Source of the DNA: an uncultured Bacillota bacterium
GTDB taxonomy: Bacteria; Bacillota_I; Bacilli_A; RF39; UBA660
Assembly (NCBI GenBank): GCA_947176475.1
Contig: CAMWQX010000039.1
Location: forward strand, 1-7,853
Length of the DNA: 7,853 nt
Direction of reading: 5' to 3'
How positions within the stretch are numbered: position 1 is the stretch's first letter; each line of letters starts with the position of its first letter. Below the pieces are notes generated by a model, which saw nothing but the letters and a program-made list of their open reading frames with translations, did not search any database and was not told where the DNA came from. Of the stretch, positions 1 through 6,563 are shown piece after piece. The translations under genes were made by a program, and so were the position numbers.

Positions 1-30
1 TTTCTATCCTGCTTTTTTATAAATTTAAAC

Positions 31-717
31 TTAATTTTTAGATTCATATTTTTCTAAACTTCCAGACTTTAAATTATAAAATTCATCAGCATACTTTAAT
101 ACATTATCATCATGCGTAACAATGATAACACATTTTTCTTTAGATATTTTCTTTAATAGTTTTAATATATTATTACTATTTTCTTTATCAATACTTCCCG
201 TTGGTTCATCTGCTAAAATAACATCTGGATCATTAATTAAAGCTCGGGCTATAGCAATTCTTTGTTGTTCTCCACCACTTAACTCCTTTGGATAATGTTT
301 ACTTCTATCGCCCAAATCAACAAATTCTAATAGATCATCAACTTTCTTTTTTAATTCATCATCTTCTAAATTATACTTTCCATTTATGACAAGAGGTAAA
401 GCAACGTTTTCATAAGTATTTAAAAATTCCAGTAAATTATATTCTTGGAATACAATTCCAATTTTCTCATTTCTGAATTTAGATATTTCTTTATCATTTA
501 ATTTATTTATCTCTACATCATCAAAAGAGATATTACCTACATCTACTTTATTAAGAGCAGCTAGACATTTTAAAAATGTTGACTTTCCAGCCCCACTCTT
601 ACCAACGATAACATATAATTTTCCTGATTCAAACGTAATAGATAAATCTTTTAATACTTCTAATTGTTCTTTATCTTTTATAAAATTTTTCGATACATTT
701 TCTACTTTAATTTTCAT
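31..717 (-). CDS. ABC transporter ATP-binding protein, MacB/LolD-like
   Basis: This is the cytoplasmic ATPase subunit of an ABC transporter, 228 residues, a complete single nucleotide-binding domain. Visible motifs are Walker A GKSGAGKST (39-47), Q-loop Gln91 in VFQEYNLL, signature LSGGEQQR (146-153), Walker B VILADEPTG (166-174, catalytic Glu171) and H-loop His202. The short length and the ENVALPL segment after the Q-loop fit the MacB/LolD/BceA-type group, which pairs with FtsX-like permeases for export, lipoprotein release or antimicrobial-peptide resistance. The start at 717 is chosen over an in-frame ATG at 771 because GGAGGT lies at 722-727, five bases from the GG core, and the extra 18 residues would be read through a hairpin. 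No permease is in view; the gene ends 30 bases from the left edge, and an AGGA at 7-10 could be the ribosome site of a partner gene just outside. It follows a secreted-protein gene 69 bases upstream. The substrate cannot be told. Confidence 0.93.
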   Translation of the reverse strand: MKIKVENVSKNFIKDKEQLEVLKDLSITFESGKLYVIVGKSGAGKSTFLKCLAALNKVDVGNISFDDVEINKLNDKEISKFRNEKIGIVFQEYNLLEFLNTYENVALPLVINGKYNLEDDELKKKVDDLLEFVDLGDRSKHYPKELSGGEQQRIAIARALINDPDVILADEPTGSIDKENSNNILKLLKKISKEKCVIIVTHDDNVLKYADEFYNLKSGSLEKYESKN

Positions 718-721
718 AACT

Positions 722-727
722 ACCTCC
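722..727 (-). promoter_or_regulatory. Ribosome binding site of the ABC ATPase gene
   Basis: GGAGGT on the minus strand, four bases before the ATG at 717-715. It decides the start of the ABC gene against the longer in-frame alternative at 771. Confidence 0.85.
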
Positions 728-736
728 AAAATAATT

Positions 737-769
737 GGTAAAAAGAAATCCAAAAGGATTCCTTTTACC
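737..769 (-). other. Intergenic hairpin between secreted-protein gene and ABC gene
   Basis: A near-perfect inverted repeat of 14-15 bases per arm (737-751 and 756-769, differing by one bulge and a mismatch) encloses a 4-base loop. It sits after the stop of the 142-residue secreted protein and just before the ABC ribosome site. The transcript after it reads AATTATTTT, not a true U-run, so it may be a leaky terminator, an mRNA-stabilising hairpin or a processing site that sets different expression of the two genes. The repeat is seen; its role is inferred. Confidence 0.6.
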
Positions 770-786
770 ATTGCTAATTATTAATA

Positions 787-1215
787 CTACATACTATCAA
801 GCAATAGTTGATCAGAAATAAAACCAGCATATTCTTGATGAGGATCTGTTAATCCAAAAGCATCACTATAAGCAGCAATTTCATAATGATAATCACCACT
901 AGTTTGTGCAGGCATAGTTGCACATACAAAAGTGCCAGCAGCAGCATTCATCTTTTTTACTTCCTTTTGTTGTGGCTTTGAAGAATACCAAACATGTCTA
1001 AATGATGCAATAACTGCTTTTTGTGGATTTGATGGCTTTCTTACTTGATCTATCGGAATATGCAAAGTATGCGTTTTTCCATTGAAATTGTATGTCGGTG
1101 TAGCAGCTTTCTTTCCAGGTGGTACATTCAAAGTTGTTATTCCTCCATCTTTTGCAGCAAATACCATAGTAGGTACAATTAATAATATAGCCATTATTAA
1201 TATACGCTTTCTCAC
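787..1215 (-). CDS. Secreted protein of unknown function, possible Ig-like fold
   Basis: 142 residues, not recognised as a named family. Residues 1-20 form a classic Sec signal peptide: basic MRKR, hydrophobic ILIMAILLIVPTMVF, and a VFA cleavage site after Ala20. There is no lipobox, so the mature 122-residue chain is probably released outside the cell. Residues 66-119 alternate hydrophobic and polar positions (a stretch with FRHVWY, a FVCATMPA strand, then DYHYEIAAYSD), resembling an Ig/FN3-like beta-sandwich as found in secreted sugar- or protein-binding modules; this is inference. There is one Cys (98), so no intramolecular disulfide. The start is GTG at 1215-1213, with AGGAGG nine bases upstream; it is the only start giving the signal peptide. 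GC looks higher than in the flanks (roughly 33-42 percent in 60-base lines). It lies directly upstream of the ABC ATPase. A cargo, bacteriocin-like or sensor role is possible but unproven. Confidence 0.8.
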   Translation of the reverse strand: MRKRILIMAILLIVPTMVFAAKDGGITTLNVPPGKKAATPTYNFNGKTHTLHIPIDQVRKPSNPQKAVIASFRHVWYSSKPQQKEVKKMNAAAGTFVCATMPAQTSGDYHYEIAAYSDAFGLTDPHQEYAGFISDQLLLDSM

Positions 1216-1224
1216 TCATTCTCA

Positions 1225-1230
1225 CCTCCT
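1225..1230 (-). promoter_or_regulatory. Ribosome binding site with two competing starts
   Basis: AGGAGG on the minus strand, nine bases before the GTG (1215-1213) of the secreted protein and five bases before an out-of-frame ATG (1219-1217). The signal peptide argues for the GTG frame. The site is part of an 8-base inverted repeat with 1259-1266 and could be masked if the transcript extends that far. Confidence 0.75.
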
Positions 1231-1237
1231 TGATTGC

Positions 1238-1246
1238 ATCATAGCA
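1238..1246 (-). promoter_or_regulatory. Candidate extended -10 promoter for the secreted protein gene
   Basis: The minus strand reads TGC-TATGAT (TATGAT at 1238-1243, TGC at 1244-1246), matching an extended -10 element. No good -35 is present: 16-18 bases upstream lies the pyrimidine-rich ACCTCC. This would give a very short leader beginning close to the ribosome site. An activator-dependent promoter, or read-through from ung, are alternatives. Confidence 0.4.
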
Positions 1247-1287
1247 CTTTATTTACAAAAGGAGGTAGTGAAATTTTTTCACCACAT

Positions 1288-1320
1288 ACAAATGTTTCGG
1301 AACTTTTAAAGAACATTTGT
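1288..1320 (-). repeat. Nine-base inverted repeat between ung and the secreted protein gene
   Basis: ACAAATGTT (1288-1296) and AACATTTGT (1312-1320) are perfect inverted arms with a 15-base centre that itself holds CTTTTAAAG. A second small dyad, GTGAAA-ttt-TTTCAC, lies nearby at 1268-1282. Neither is followed by a U-run in the minus direction, so they are not standard terminators of ung. They may be an operator or structured leader RNA for the downstream secreted protein gene. Confidence 0.5.
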
Positions 1321-1353
1321 TGATTTTCCGTCACTTTTTGGCATATTAGCCAT

Positions 1354-2019
1354 TTATTTATTCAAATCCCAATCTATCTCTTCTATATTGTTTTCCTTTA
1401 AAAAATTATTTGTTCTTGAAAAAGGTCTACTTCCAAAAAAACCATTTCTTGCACTAAAAGGCGAAGGGTGAGCACTTTCAATAATTAAGTGATGTGGTTT
1501 AGTTATAAATGCTTTCTTACTTCTGGCAAAATTACCCCATAGAATAAATACTACTGGTGTTTCTTTCTCATTTAAAGTTTTGATAATATAATCCGTAAAT
1601 AAAGCCCATCCTAAATCTTTATGAGAATTCGGTGTATCTTTAACAACTGTTAATGTACTATTTAAAAGTAACACCCCTTCTTTTGCCCATTTCGTTAAAT
1701 CACCACTAGTCGCTGGTTTAATTCCTAAATCACTTTCTAATTCTTCATAAATATTTTTTAAACTAGGAGGTAACTTAATTCCCTCTTGCACGGAAAAAGA
1801 TAACCCATGTGCTTCTCCTTCGCCATGATAAGGATCTTGCCCCATAATAACTACTTTGGTATTTTCATAACTAGTTAACTTTAAAGCATTAAATATATTC
1901 TCTTTTAATGGATAAATGGTATTAATCTCATATTGATGATTAACAACATCCATAAATTTCTTAAATCCTTCACTATTTTCTATAACAGATAATACTTTAT
2001 CCCAATCATTTCCTATCAT
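1354..2019 (-). CDS. ung: Uracil-DNA glycosylase (family 1)
   Basis: A cytoplasmic base-excision repair enzyme that removes uracil from DNA after cytosine deamination or dUTP misincorporation. The 221-residue length is normal for the family. Diagnostic motifs are the water-activating loop GQDPYH (60-65, catalytic Asp62), the LLLN strand (117-120) with Asn120 for uracil recognition, LWGNFA (160-165), and the minor-groove intercalation loop HPSPFSA (184-190, His184), followed by GFFGSRPFSRTN (193-204). The usual Leu of the HPSPLSA loop is Phe here. The start ATG at 2019 is preceded by AGAGGT at 2027-2032. It lies 33 bases after the 113-residue gene and probably shares its promoter. Identity is certain at family level. 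Confidence 0.97.
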   Translation of the reverse strand: MIGNDWDKVLSVIENSEGFKKFMDVVNHQYEINTIYPLKENIFNALKLTSYENTKVVIMGQDPYHGEGEAHGLSFSVQEGIKLPPSLKNIYEELESDLGIKPATSGDLTKWAKEGVLLLNSTLTVVKDTPNSHKDLGWALFTDYIIKTLNEKETPVVFILWGNFARSKKAFITKPHHLIIESAHPSPFSARNGFFGSRPFSRTNNFLKENNIEEIDWDLNK

Positions 2020-2052
2020 TTAAACTACCTCTATAACCATTGTAACACATTT

Positions 2053-2394
2053 TCATTTAATATTTTTACTTAATTTAGTTCCTTGTTCAATATTTATTAA
2101 TTCCGAAAATTCGTCAGCTAAAAAATCATGAAAGGCATCAATTTTCATCATTTTAATAATACGATATTCTGCTACACCATAACCATCACGCATAAACAAT
2201 CCAAAAACACTAGAACTCATTCTTTCCCTATGCATTTTACTCTTAAGTTGTGGAACAACTTCTGGATTTCTCACTAACATATCCACAAAATCAGATGTAT
2301 AGCGATAAGGATCCGTCACAAATAGATATTCATCAACGCAATTACTTTGATCATGTAAATATTGCCACATAACATCTAAACTCGTCATATACAT
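2053..2394 (-). CDS. Hypothetical protein, 113 residues, upstream of ung
   Basis: Not recognised. The translation is 113 residues, without signal peptide or membrane segment, rich in charged and aromatic residues, and appears mostly helical (residues 2-15, 33-42, 60-70, 74-105). Met is frequent and there is one Cys (19). The C-terminus is basic (KLSKNIK). It is supported as a real gene by a ribosome site GGGAG eight bases before the ATG at 2394 and by a near-consensus promoter with a 17-base spacer directly upstream. It is first in a unit with ung, which hints only weakly at a DNA-maintenance or stress link. Confidence 0.8.
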   Translation of the reverse strand: MYMTSLDVMWQYLHDQSNCVDEYLFVTDPYRYTSDFVDMLVRNPEVVPQLKSKMHRERMSSSVFGLFMRDGYGVAEYRIIKMMKIDAFHDFLADEFSELINIEQGTKLSKNIK

Positions 2395-2422
2395 AAATAT
2401 CTCTCCCTTTAAAAGTATTCAT

Positions 2423-2451
2423 ATTATAACATTATCGATATATTTATCCAA
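2423..2451 (-). promoter_or_regulatory. Housekeeping (sigma-A-type) promoter for the 113-residue gene and ung
   Basis: On the minus strand a -35 TTGGAT (2446-2451) is separated by exactly 17 bases from a perfect -10 TATAAT (2423-2428), preceded by TGT, so also an extended -10. The predicted start near 2416 gives a leader of about 20 bases carrying the GGGAG ribosome site. The -35 begins one base beyond the rlmH terminator hairpin, so the two transcription units are back to tail. Confidence 0.85.
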
Positions 2452-2452
2452 C

Positions 2453-2481
2453 AAAAAAAGATTTATCAAGAAATCTTTTTT
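2453..2481 (-). terminator. Rho-independent terminator after rlmH
   Basis: Perfect 11-base arms AAAAAAGATTT (2454-2464) and AAATCTTTTTT (2471-2481) with a 6-base loop. On the minus strand the second arm ends in a run of seven T (2453-2459). It starts one base after the rlmH stop codon (2483-2485) and ends the rplI-dnaB-M23-walJ-rlmH transcript. Its symmetry would also work on the plus strand, but no plus-strand gene needs it. Confidence 0.85.
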
Positions 2482-2482
2482 A

Positions 2483-2917
2483 TTACTTATGATATGTTTC
2501 ATTATTTAATATTTTAAATGATCTATATATCTGTTCTAAAAGAATTCCTCTAAATAAACCATGAGGATATGTATTTAATCCAAATGATAATTTAAACTTT
2601 GATAATTCTTTAACTCTTTCATCTATACCATTTGATCCACCAATAATAAATGTTATATTCGAATAATGGGCTAACCAAGATTCAATATTTGATGCCATCT
2701 CAATTGATGACATCATATTACCTTCTATTTCCATCGTTACTATAAAATCTGTTGGTTTAATATGCTTTAATATTAAATCTCCCTCATCTTTAATATTACT
2801 ATCTTTTAGTTCAATAATATTAAGTTTATGATACTTATTTATTCTTTTACAATAATCATTTATCATTAAAGATAAATATTCTTCTTTAATCTTACCTACA
2901 CATATAATATTTATCAT
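2483..2917 (-). CDS. rlmH: 23S rRNA pseudouridine-1915 N3-methyltransferase
   Basis: An SPOUT-class SAM-dependent enzyme that methylates pseudouridine 1915 in helix 69 of 23S rRNA on the assembled ribosome. The family marks are the start MINIICVGKIKEEY, the knot loop FIIGGSNGID (90-99) and the C-terminal SAM-binding trefoil knot PHGLFRGILLEQIYRS (118-133), ending in the typical Tyr-His-Lys. At 144 residues it is about 11-15 shorter than the Escherichia coli and Staphylococcus proteins; the shortening is in the variable segment around residues 38-50, and all knot motifs are intact, so it should be active. Its ATG overlaps the walJ stop by four bases (ATGA), indicating translational coupling. 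walJ-rlmH proximity is well known in Bacilli. Confidence 0.95.
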   Translation of the reverse strand: MINIICVGKIKEEYLSLMINDYCKRINKYHKLNIIELKDSNIKDEGDLILKHIKPTDFIVTMEIEGNMMSSIEMASNIESWLAHYSNITFIIGGSNGIDERVKELSKFKLSFGLNTYPHGLFRGILLEQIYRSFKILNNETYHK

Positions 2918-3678
2918 ATCTCTATACAGTCCGTTCTCTCTCTTTGTTTAGCAACTCTAAAATTATCAAAAGCCACATTATTTTCTTCTAAACACTCTCT
3001 TACTGTTGCAAGTGCTAACTCTGGATCATTATTCTCCTTGGAAATATGTGCTAATATAACTTCTTTTGTATTTGGTCCAATCAACCTGCTAAGATAAAAC
3101 CCTGCTTGACTATTCGAAAGGTGGCCTACATCACTGGCAATTCTTGCTCTAAGCCATGCCGGATACTTCCCATGCATTAAAAGCTCCGCATCATGATTAC
3201 TTTCAAAAACATATAAATTATGATTCTTTAATTGCTCAAATAATTTATAGTTAATATACCCCGTATCTGTTACATAGACAAATGATGAGTCGCCTTCTTT
3301 AATTATATAACCCCTACTACCCGGAGCATCATGGCTCGTTTTAAATATTTCAATAGTTACACCATTAAAATTCAAAGGTCCTTCATCAAAACAAAGATTA
3401 GGATAATCACTTAAGAATTCTAATTCGCTCATCATCTCTTCGGCCAAGAAAACAGCTGGTGTATTATTCTTAAAGAAAACCTTCATTGCTCCTGTATGGT
3501 CGGCATGTGTATGTGTAATTAAAACTATATCTATTTCTGAAGGAGCTATACCCAATTCTCCTAAATTAGTTGTAATATATTTATTATTCATACCTAAATC
3601 TATTAGGATTTTTTTTGTTTTCGTTTGAATTAATGTACAATTTCCTTCAGACCCGCTTGCTAATACTGATACTAACAT
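2914..3678 (-). CDS. walJ: WalJ/YycJ-family metallo-beta-lactamase-fold hydrolase
   Basis: 254 residues, a metallo-beta-lactamase-fold protein of the YycJ/VicX/WalJ group, implicated in Bacilli in coordinating cell division or cell wall with DNA replication; a 5'-to-3' exonuclease activity has been reported for a relative. Metal ligands are visible: THTHADH (55-61), His116 in SHDAPG, Asp138 in TDTG, His162 in ESNHD, His186 in GHLS and His211 in LAHISKENN. The opening LVSVLASGSEGNCT and the segment GHLSNSQAGFYLSRLIG are typical of this subfamily. The start ATG (3678-3676) overlaps the end of the M23 peptidase gene by seven bases, with AAGG about ten bases upstream. WalR, WalK, WalH and WalI, which normally precede it, are absent from the operon. 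No signal peptide; cytoplasmic. Confidence 0.93.
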   Translation of the reverse strand: MLVSVLASGSEGNCTLIQTKTKKILIDLGMNNKYITTNLGELGIAPSEIDIVLITHTHADHTGAMKVFFKNNTPAVFLAEEMMSELEFLSDYPNLCFDEGPLNFNGVTIEIFKTSHDAPGSRGYIIKEGDSSFVYVTDTGYINYKLFEQLKNHNLYVFESNHDAELLMHGKYPAWLRARIASDVGHLSNSQAGFYLSRLIGPNTKEVILAHISKENNDPELALATVRECLEENNVAFDNFRVAKQRERTDCIEI

Positions 3679-5183
3679 TTGAACATCGCCTTACATGGAT
3701 CAACAAATGTTCCACCTTGCCATGGTCTACCGCCAACAACGACACCTAAATGTAAGTGCGTACCAGTAACAGTTCCCGTTTTACCCATAAGACCAATTCT
3801 TTGCTCCCTTTTAACAGGTGTTCCCTCATTTACTAATATCTTCGATAAATGCATGTAAACAGTTACATAACCATTACCATGATCAATATAGACACTTAAA
3901 CCTTCAGCCTTATTTTTATCATGATTAACATGATATACTGTTCCCGATTGAACGGCATAAATTGGTGAACCATAACCTGTACCAGAAATATCGATACCTT
4001 GATGCATTCTTCCCCAACGCCATTTATAACGTGAAGTAATAACATAAGGTGAAATAGTTGGCCAACTCCAGTTAATATTACCCGATGGAACATAGACAAA
4101 TCCATTTCCTAACTTCTTAGTTCCTCTTGTAATTACTTTATCAACGGCAGCTGTCAAAGTGTCTTTATTAGTTATATTAAGAGATTGAATTTCACCATTA
4201 ATATACTTAATCTCTTGTGTAACACGGATTAATCCCGCACTACCCTCAGTTGTTACTTCCTCATAATCTTCATATCTTGTCTTATCATTAATATATATTG
4301 TTTTGGGATTTACTTTTGTATCCTCAACAACTGTCTTACGATAAACAACATTTACCAATGGATTGATAAGACCAACATTGACTTCTTCTCCTGGGCTTAA
4401 TAAGACATTAGCTGCTGGATATTGCGGATTTGCAATAAGTAACTCCTCAATATTTAAGTTATTAGCTTCCGCAATAGCATCTAAGTTTTCTCCCTCTTTA
4501 GTAATATAACTTTTTTGTTTCTTTAAAGTCCCAAATAATAAATATTGTGATAAACTTTCAGCATCTTCAAATATAAATTCTTCTGTTGAAATTAAATCTT
4601 TTTTTACAGTTATTGTCTCTTGAAAATAAACAGAATTGATAATTTCTCCCGTATCTCCTATTTCAATCTGCGTTCCATTATCATAATTTGCTAAATCTTT
4701 AGTTCCAATAAAAACTGTAGCAACATTATATAAAGCATCTTTAATAATATCCTTTTTTAACATATAAATCTTAACTGGTTCTCCTGGCTCAATTACTTCA
4801 CCATCATTGATAACCTTTTTTTCTGTATATGTAATAGTTGTCGTATAACCTTCAATAGTAAATGGTTCAATATCCTTTATTTGATTATAAATACTTTCAA
4901 CTGAAACAATATCTTCACTATAAGTATAGACTTTTTCAACATCTAATCCATTTGGTGGATATACCTTATCAACTTTATATTTTTGTTTTATCTCTTGTTG
5001 CTCACTATCAATTAAATTGAATAATTCATCTTTAGAAGAAATTAATCCAATCTTTTTTCCATTTAAATATACTTGATATACCTCAATAGGTGTACCAGCT
5101 ACACGCTCATCTACTCCTACAAAGAACAGTAGAAATGCTACAAAAACGGTTATTATAAAACCGAATATTTTTCCCTTCATCAT
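3672..5183 (-). CDS. Membrane-anchored LysM-G5-M23 peptidoglycan endopeptidase
   Basis: About 503 residues, predicted to act outside the membrane on peptidoglycan cross-bridges or stem peptides. Order: signal anchor (about 5-23, KIFGFIITVFVAFLLFFVGV), a long extracellular region (25-220) without clear family, a LysM wall-binding module (about 222-272, with EGENLDAIAEANNLNIEELL), a G5 domain (about 278-357, ending RGTKK), then M23/LytM. The zinc site is complete: HQGID (His394, Asp398) and HLH (His476, His478), with VYMHLS between, so it should be catalytic rather than a degenerate activator. Two Cys lie in the last seven residues (DPCKAMFKC). The start is taken at the first of a tandem ATG (5183 or 5180), after AGGGTGA, just past the dnaB stop; an in-frame ATG at 5207 lacks a ribosome site. 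Co-transcribed with dnaB and walJ. Confidence 0.92.
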   Translation of the reverse strand: MMKGKIFGFIITVFVAFLLFFVGVDERVAGTPIEVYQVYLNGKKIGLISSKDELFNLIDSEQQEIKQKYKVDKVYPPNGLDVEKVYTYSEDIVSVESIYNQIKDIEPFTIEGYTTTITYTEKKVINDGEVIEPGEPVKIYMLKKDIIKDALYNVATVFIGTKDLANYDNGTQIEIGDTGEIINSVYFQETITVKKDLISTEEFIFEDAESLSQYLLFGTLKKQKSYITKEGENLDAIAEANNLNIEELLIANPQYPAANVLLSPGEEVNVGLINPLVNVVYRKTVVEDTKVNPKTIYINDKTRYEDYEEVTTEGSAGLIRVTQEIKYINGEIQSLNITNKDTLTAAVDKVITRGTKKLGNGFVYVPSGNINWSWPTISPYVITSRYKWRWGRMHQGIDISGTGYGSPIYAVQSGTVYHVNHDKNKAEGLSVYIDHGNGYVTVYMHLSKILVNEGTPVKREQRIGLMGKTGTVTGTHLHLGVVVGGRPWQGGTFVDPCKAMFKC

Positions 5184-5190
5184 CTTCACC

Positions 5191-6549
5191 CTAATTTTCT
5201 TGAACATTTTTTATGTAATTACGGAAATTACTAATATTCTTTTCAAATAATAACTCAATTGTACCAGTTGCACCTGCACGATGTTTACCAACAATAAGTT
5301 CTGAAATCGAAATATTATTTTCTTCAATTGCACCAGCTGGCTTATTATAATAATCATCACGATATAGGAATGCTACGATATCAGCATCCTGTTCAATAGA
5401 TCCAGATTCACGCAAATCGGACATAATCGGTCTTTTATTTTCACGACCTTCAACATTACGTGATAACTGAGCTAAAGCTATAACTGGAACTTGTAGTTCC
5501 ATGGCCATAGTCTTTAAACTACGCGAAATATCGGAAACCTCTTGTTGACGATTATTTCCATATCCAGGACCACCACTAATTAACTGTAAGTAGTCGATTA
5601 CAACAAGACCCAAGCCCTTAGTTGAACTATGTAATCTACGACACTTAGCTCTTATTTCACCAATTGTAATACCTGGTGTATCTTCAAGATATATTGGAGC
5701 ATCGGCAAGATCACTCATAGCTTCATTTACTTTCTTCCAATCATCATGAGCCAGTTTACCTGTTTTTAACTTATTACCATCTACTGCACCTTGAGCCGAA
5801 ATCATACGGAACATCAATTGTTCAGCACTCATCTCTAAGTTAAATAAGGCAACACTCTTACCACTCGTTAAAGCCGCATTAACAGCAATATTTAAAGCAA
5901 ATGCCGTTTTACCCATTGCAGGACGAGCAGCAATAATTATTAATTCATTAGCATGCAAACCACTAGTTAACTTATCAAAATCATAAAATCCTGTGGCAAT
6001 ACCTGTAACCTCTTGATTATTCTTTGATAATTGCTCAAGTTGTTCTCTTGCTGTTCTAACCACATCTGCACTTGTCTTAAATTCGCTTGTCTTTCTCGCA
6101 GTTGTAACACTAAATATTTGTTTCTCAGCTGTCTCAATGATATTAAAAGTATCACTACCCTCATCTCTAGCTGTATTTTCTATTTTCTCACAAACGGAAA
6201 TCAAACTTCTTCTCAATGCTTTTTCTCTTATAATATTAATATATGAATCCACATTCGAAGCTGAAACAACCGAATCAATAACTTCACTTAAATATTCTAC
6301 TCCACCAACTGTATTAATTGGCGTATTCTTTTCTATTTCATTTTTTAATATTGTTGCATCCATTTGATCATGTCTCTTATGAATTTCCGTCATAGCATTA
6401 AATATTGCAACATTCTTCTTGTCATAGAACATGTCTGATCTTAATTCTTCACTTATCTTCTCCAAAGCTGTACTAGATAAAAAACCACAACCTAAAACCG
6501 CCATTTCCGCTTCTAAGTTCTTTGGCTCATCTCTCTTTATCTCAGGCAT
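5191..6549 (-). CDS. dnaB: Replicative DNA helicase DnaB (DnaC of Bacillus naming)
   Basis: The hexameric helicase that unwinds DNA at the fork and binds primase. 452 residues, a normal length. The N-terminal primase-interaction domain (about 8-105) starts with the typical EAEMAVLG; then a linker and a RecA-like C-terminal domain (about 180-450). Motifs: Walker A ARPAMGKT (208-215), FNLEMS (236-241), Walker B VVIDYLQL (316-323), SDLRESGSIEQDAD (377-390) and the arginine-finger region GKHRAG (421-426). No intein is present. The ATG at 6549 is preferred over an in-frame GTG at 6558 because AAGGAAG (6558-6564) would overlap or touch the GTG but is eight bases from the ATG. It follows rplI by 14 bases; rplI-dnaB is a conserved Firmicute pair. 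Confidence 0.97.
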   Translation of the reverse strand: MPEIKRDEPKNLEAEMAVLGCGFLSSTALEKISEELRSDMFYDKKNVAIFNAMTEIHKRHDQMDATILKNEIEKNTPINTVGGVEYLSEVIDSVVSASNVDSYINIIREKALRRSLISVCEKIENTARDEGSDTFNIIETAEKQIFSVTTARKTSEFKTSADVVRTAREQLEQLSKNNQEVTGIATGFYDFDKLTSGLHANELIIIAARPAMGKTAFALNIAVNAALTSGKSVALFNLEMSAEQLMFRMISAQGAVDGNKLKTGKLAHDDWKKVNEAMSDLADAPIYLEDTPGITIGEIRAKCRRLHSSTKGLGLVVIDYLQLISGGPGYGNNRQQEVSDISRSLKTMAMELQVPVIALAQLSRNVEGRENKRPIMSDLRESGSIEQDADIVAFLYRDDYYNKPAGAIEENNISISELIVGKHRAGATGTIELLFEKNISNFRNYIKNVQEN

Positions 6550-6563
6550 ATTCTTCACTTCCT

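Larger units (their letters stand above)
1224..1266 (-). repeat. Inverted repeat pairing the Shine-Dalgarno sequence
   Basis: ACCTCCTT at 1224-1231 (the complement of the ribosome site) and AAGGAGGT at 1259-1266 are perfect 8-base inverted arms with a 27-base spacer. In a transcript reading through from further upstream, the upstream arm would pair with the AAGGAGGT ribosome site of the secreted protein gene and could block translation. If transcription starts at the local -10 element, the upstream arm is not transcribed and the repeat may be chance or an operator. Confidence 0.45.

Noticed and set aside
718..771. Eighteen-residue N-terminal extension of the ABC ATPase from an ATG at 771
   Set aside because: It would be translated through the 737-769 hairpin and lacks a ribosome site, while the ATG at 717 has GGAGGT ideally placed and begins right at the conserved domain.
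787..1215. Assignment of the secreted protein as a lactococcin 972-type bacteriocin
   Set aside because: Signal peptide plus ABC neighbour fit the context, but the mature chain is longer and lacks the family sequence pattern I know; context alone is not enough.
998..1225. Cys- and Trp-containing minus-strand reading frame of about 70-75 codons overlapping the secreted protein gene
   Set aside because: It lies wholly inside the secreted-protein frame. The composition looks like a frame-shifted shadow, and the alternative frame has a convincing signal peptide and a complete protein.
1259..1294. Plus-strand AAGGAGGT followed by an ATG at 1292, as a small plus-strand gene
   Set aside because: The ATG opens only a five-codon frame before a stop, and the distance from the ribosome-like sequence is too large.
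1082..1309. Plus-strand open frame opposite the secreted protein gene and its leader
   Set aside because: No ribosome site, it is antisense to a better-supported gene, and its protein has no recognisable features.
2395..2482. A small RNA gene between rlmH and the 113-residue gene
   Set aside because: The hairpin and -35/-10 are fully explained as the terminator of one unit and the promoter of the next.
3896..4105. Minus-strand frame inside the M23 catalytic domain
   Set aside because: A shadow of the M23 domain coding sequence; the real frame carries all zinc ligands.
5967..6367. Open frames on both strands inside dnaB
   Set aside because: They overlap an intact helicase gene with all motifs, have no ribosome sites, and are low-complexity shadows.
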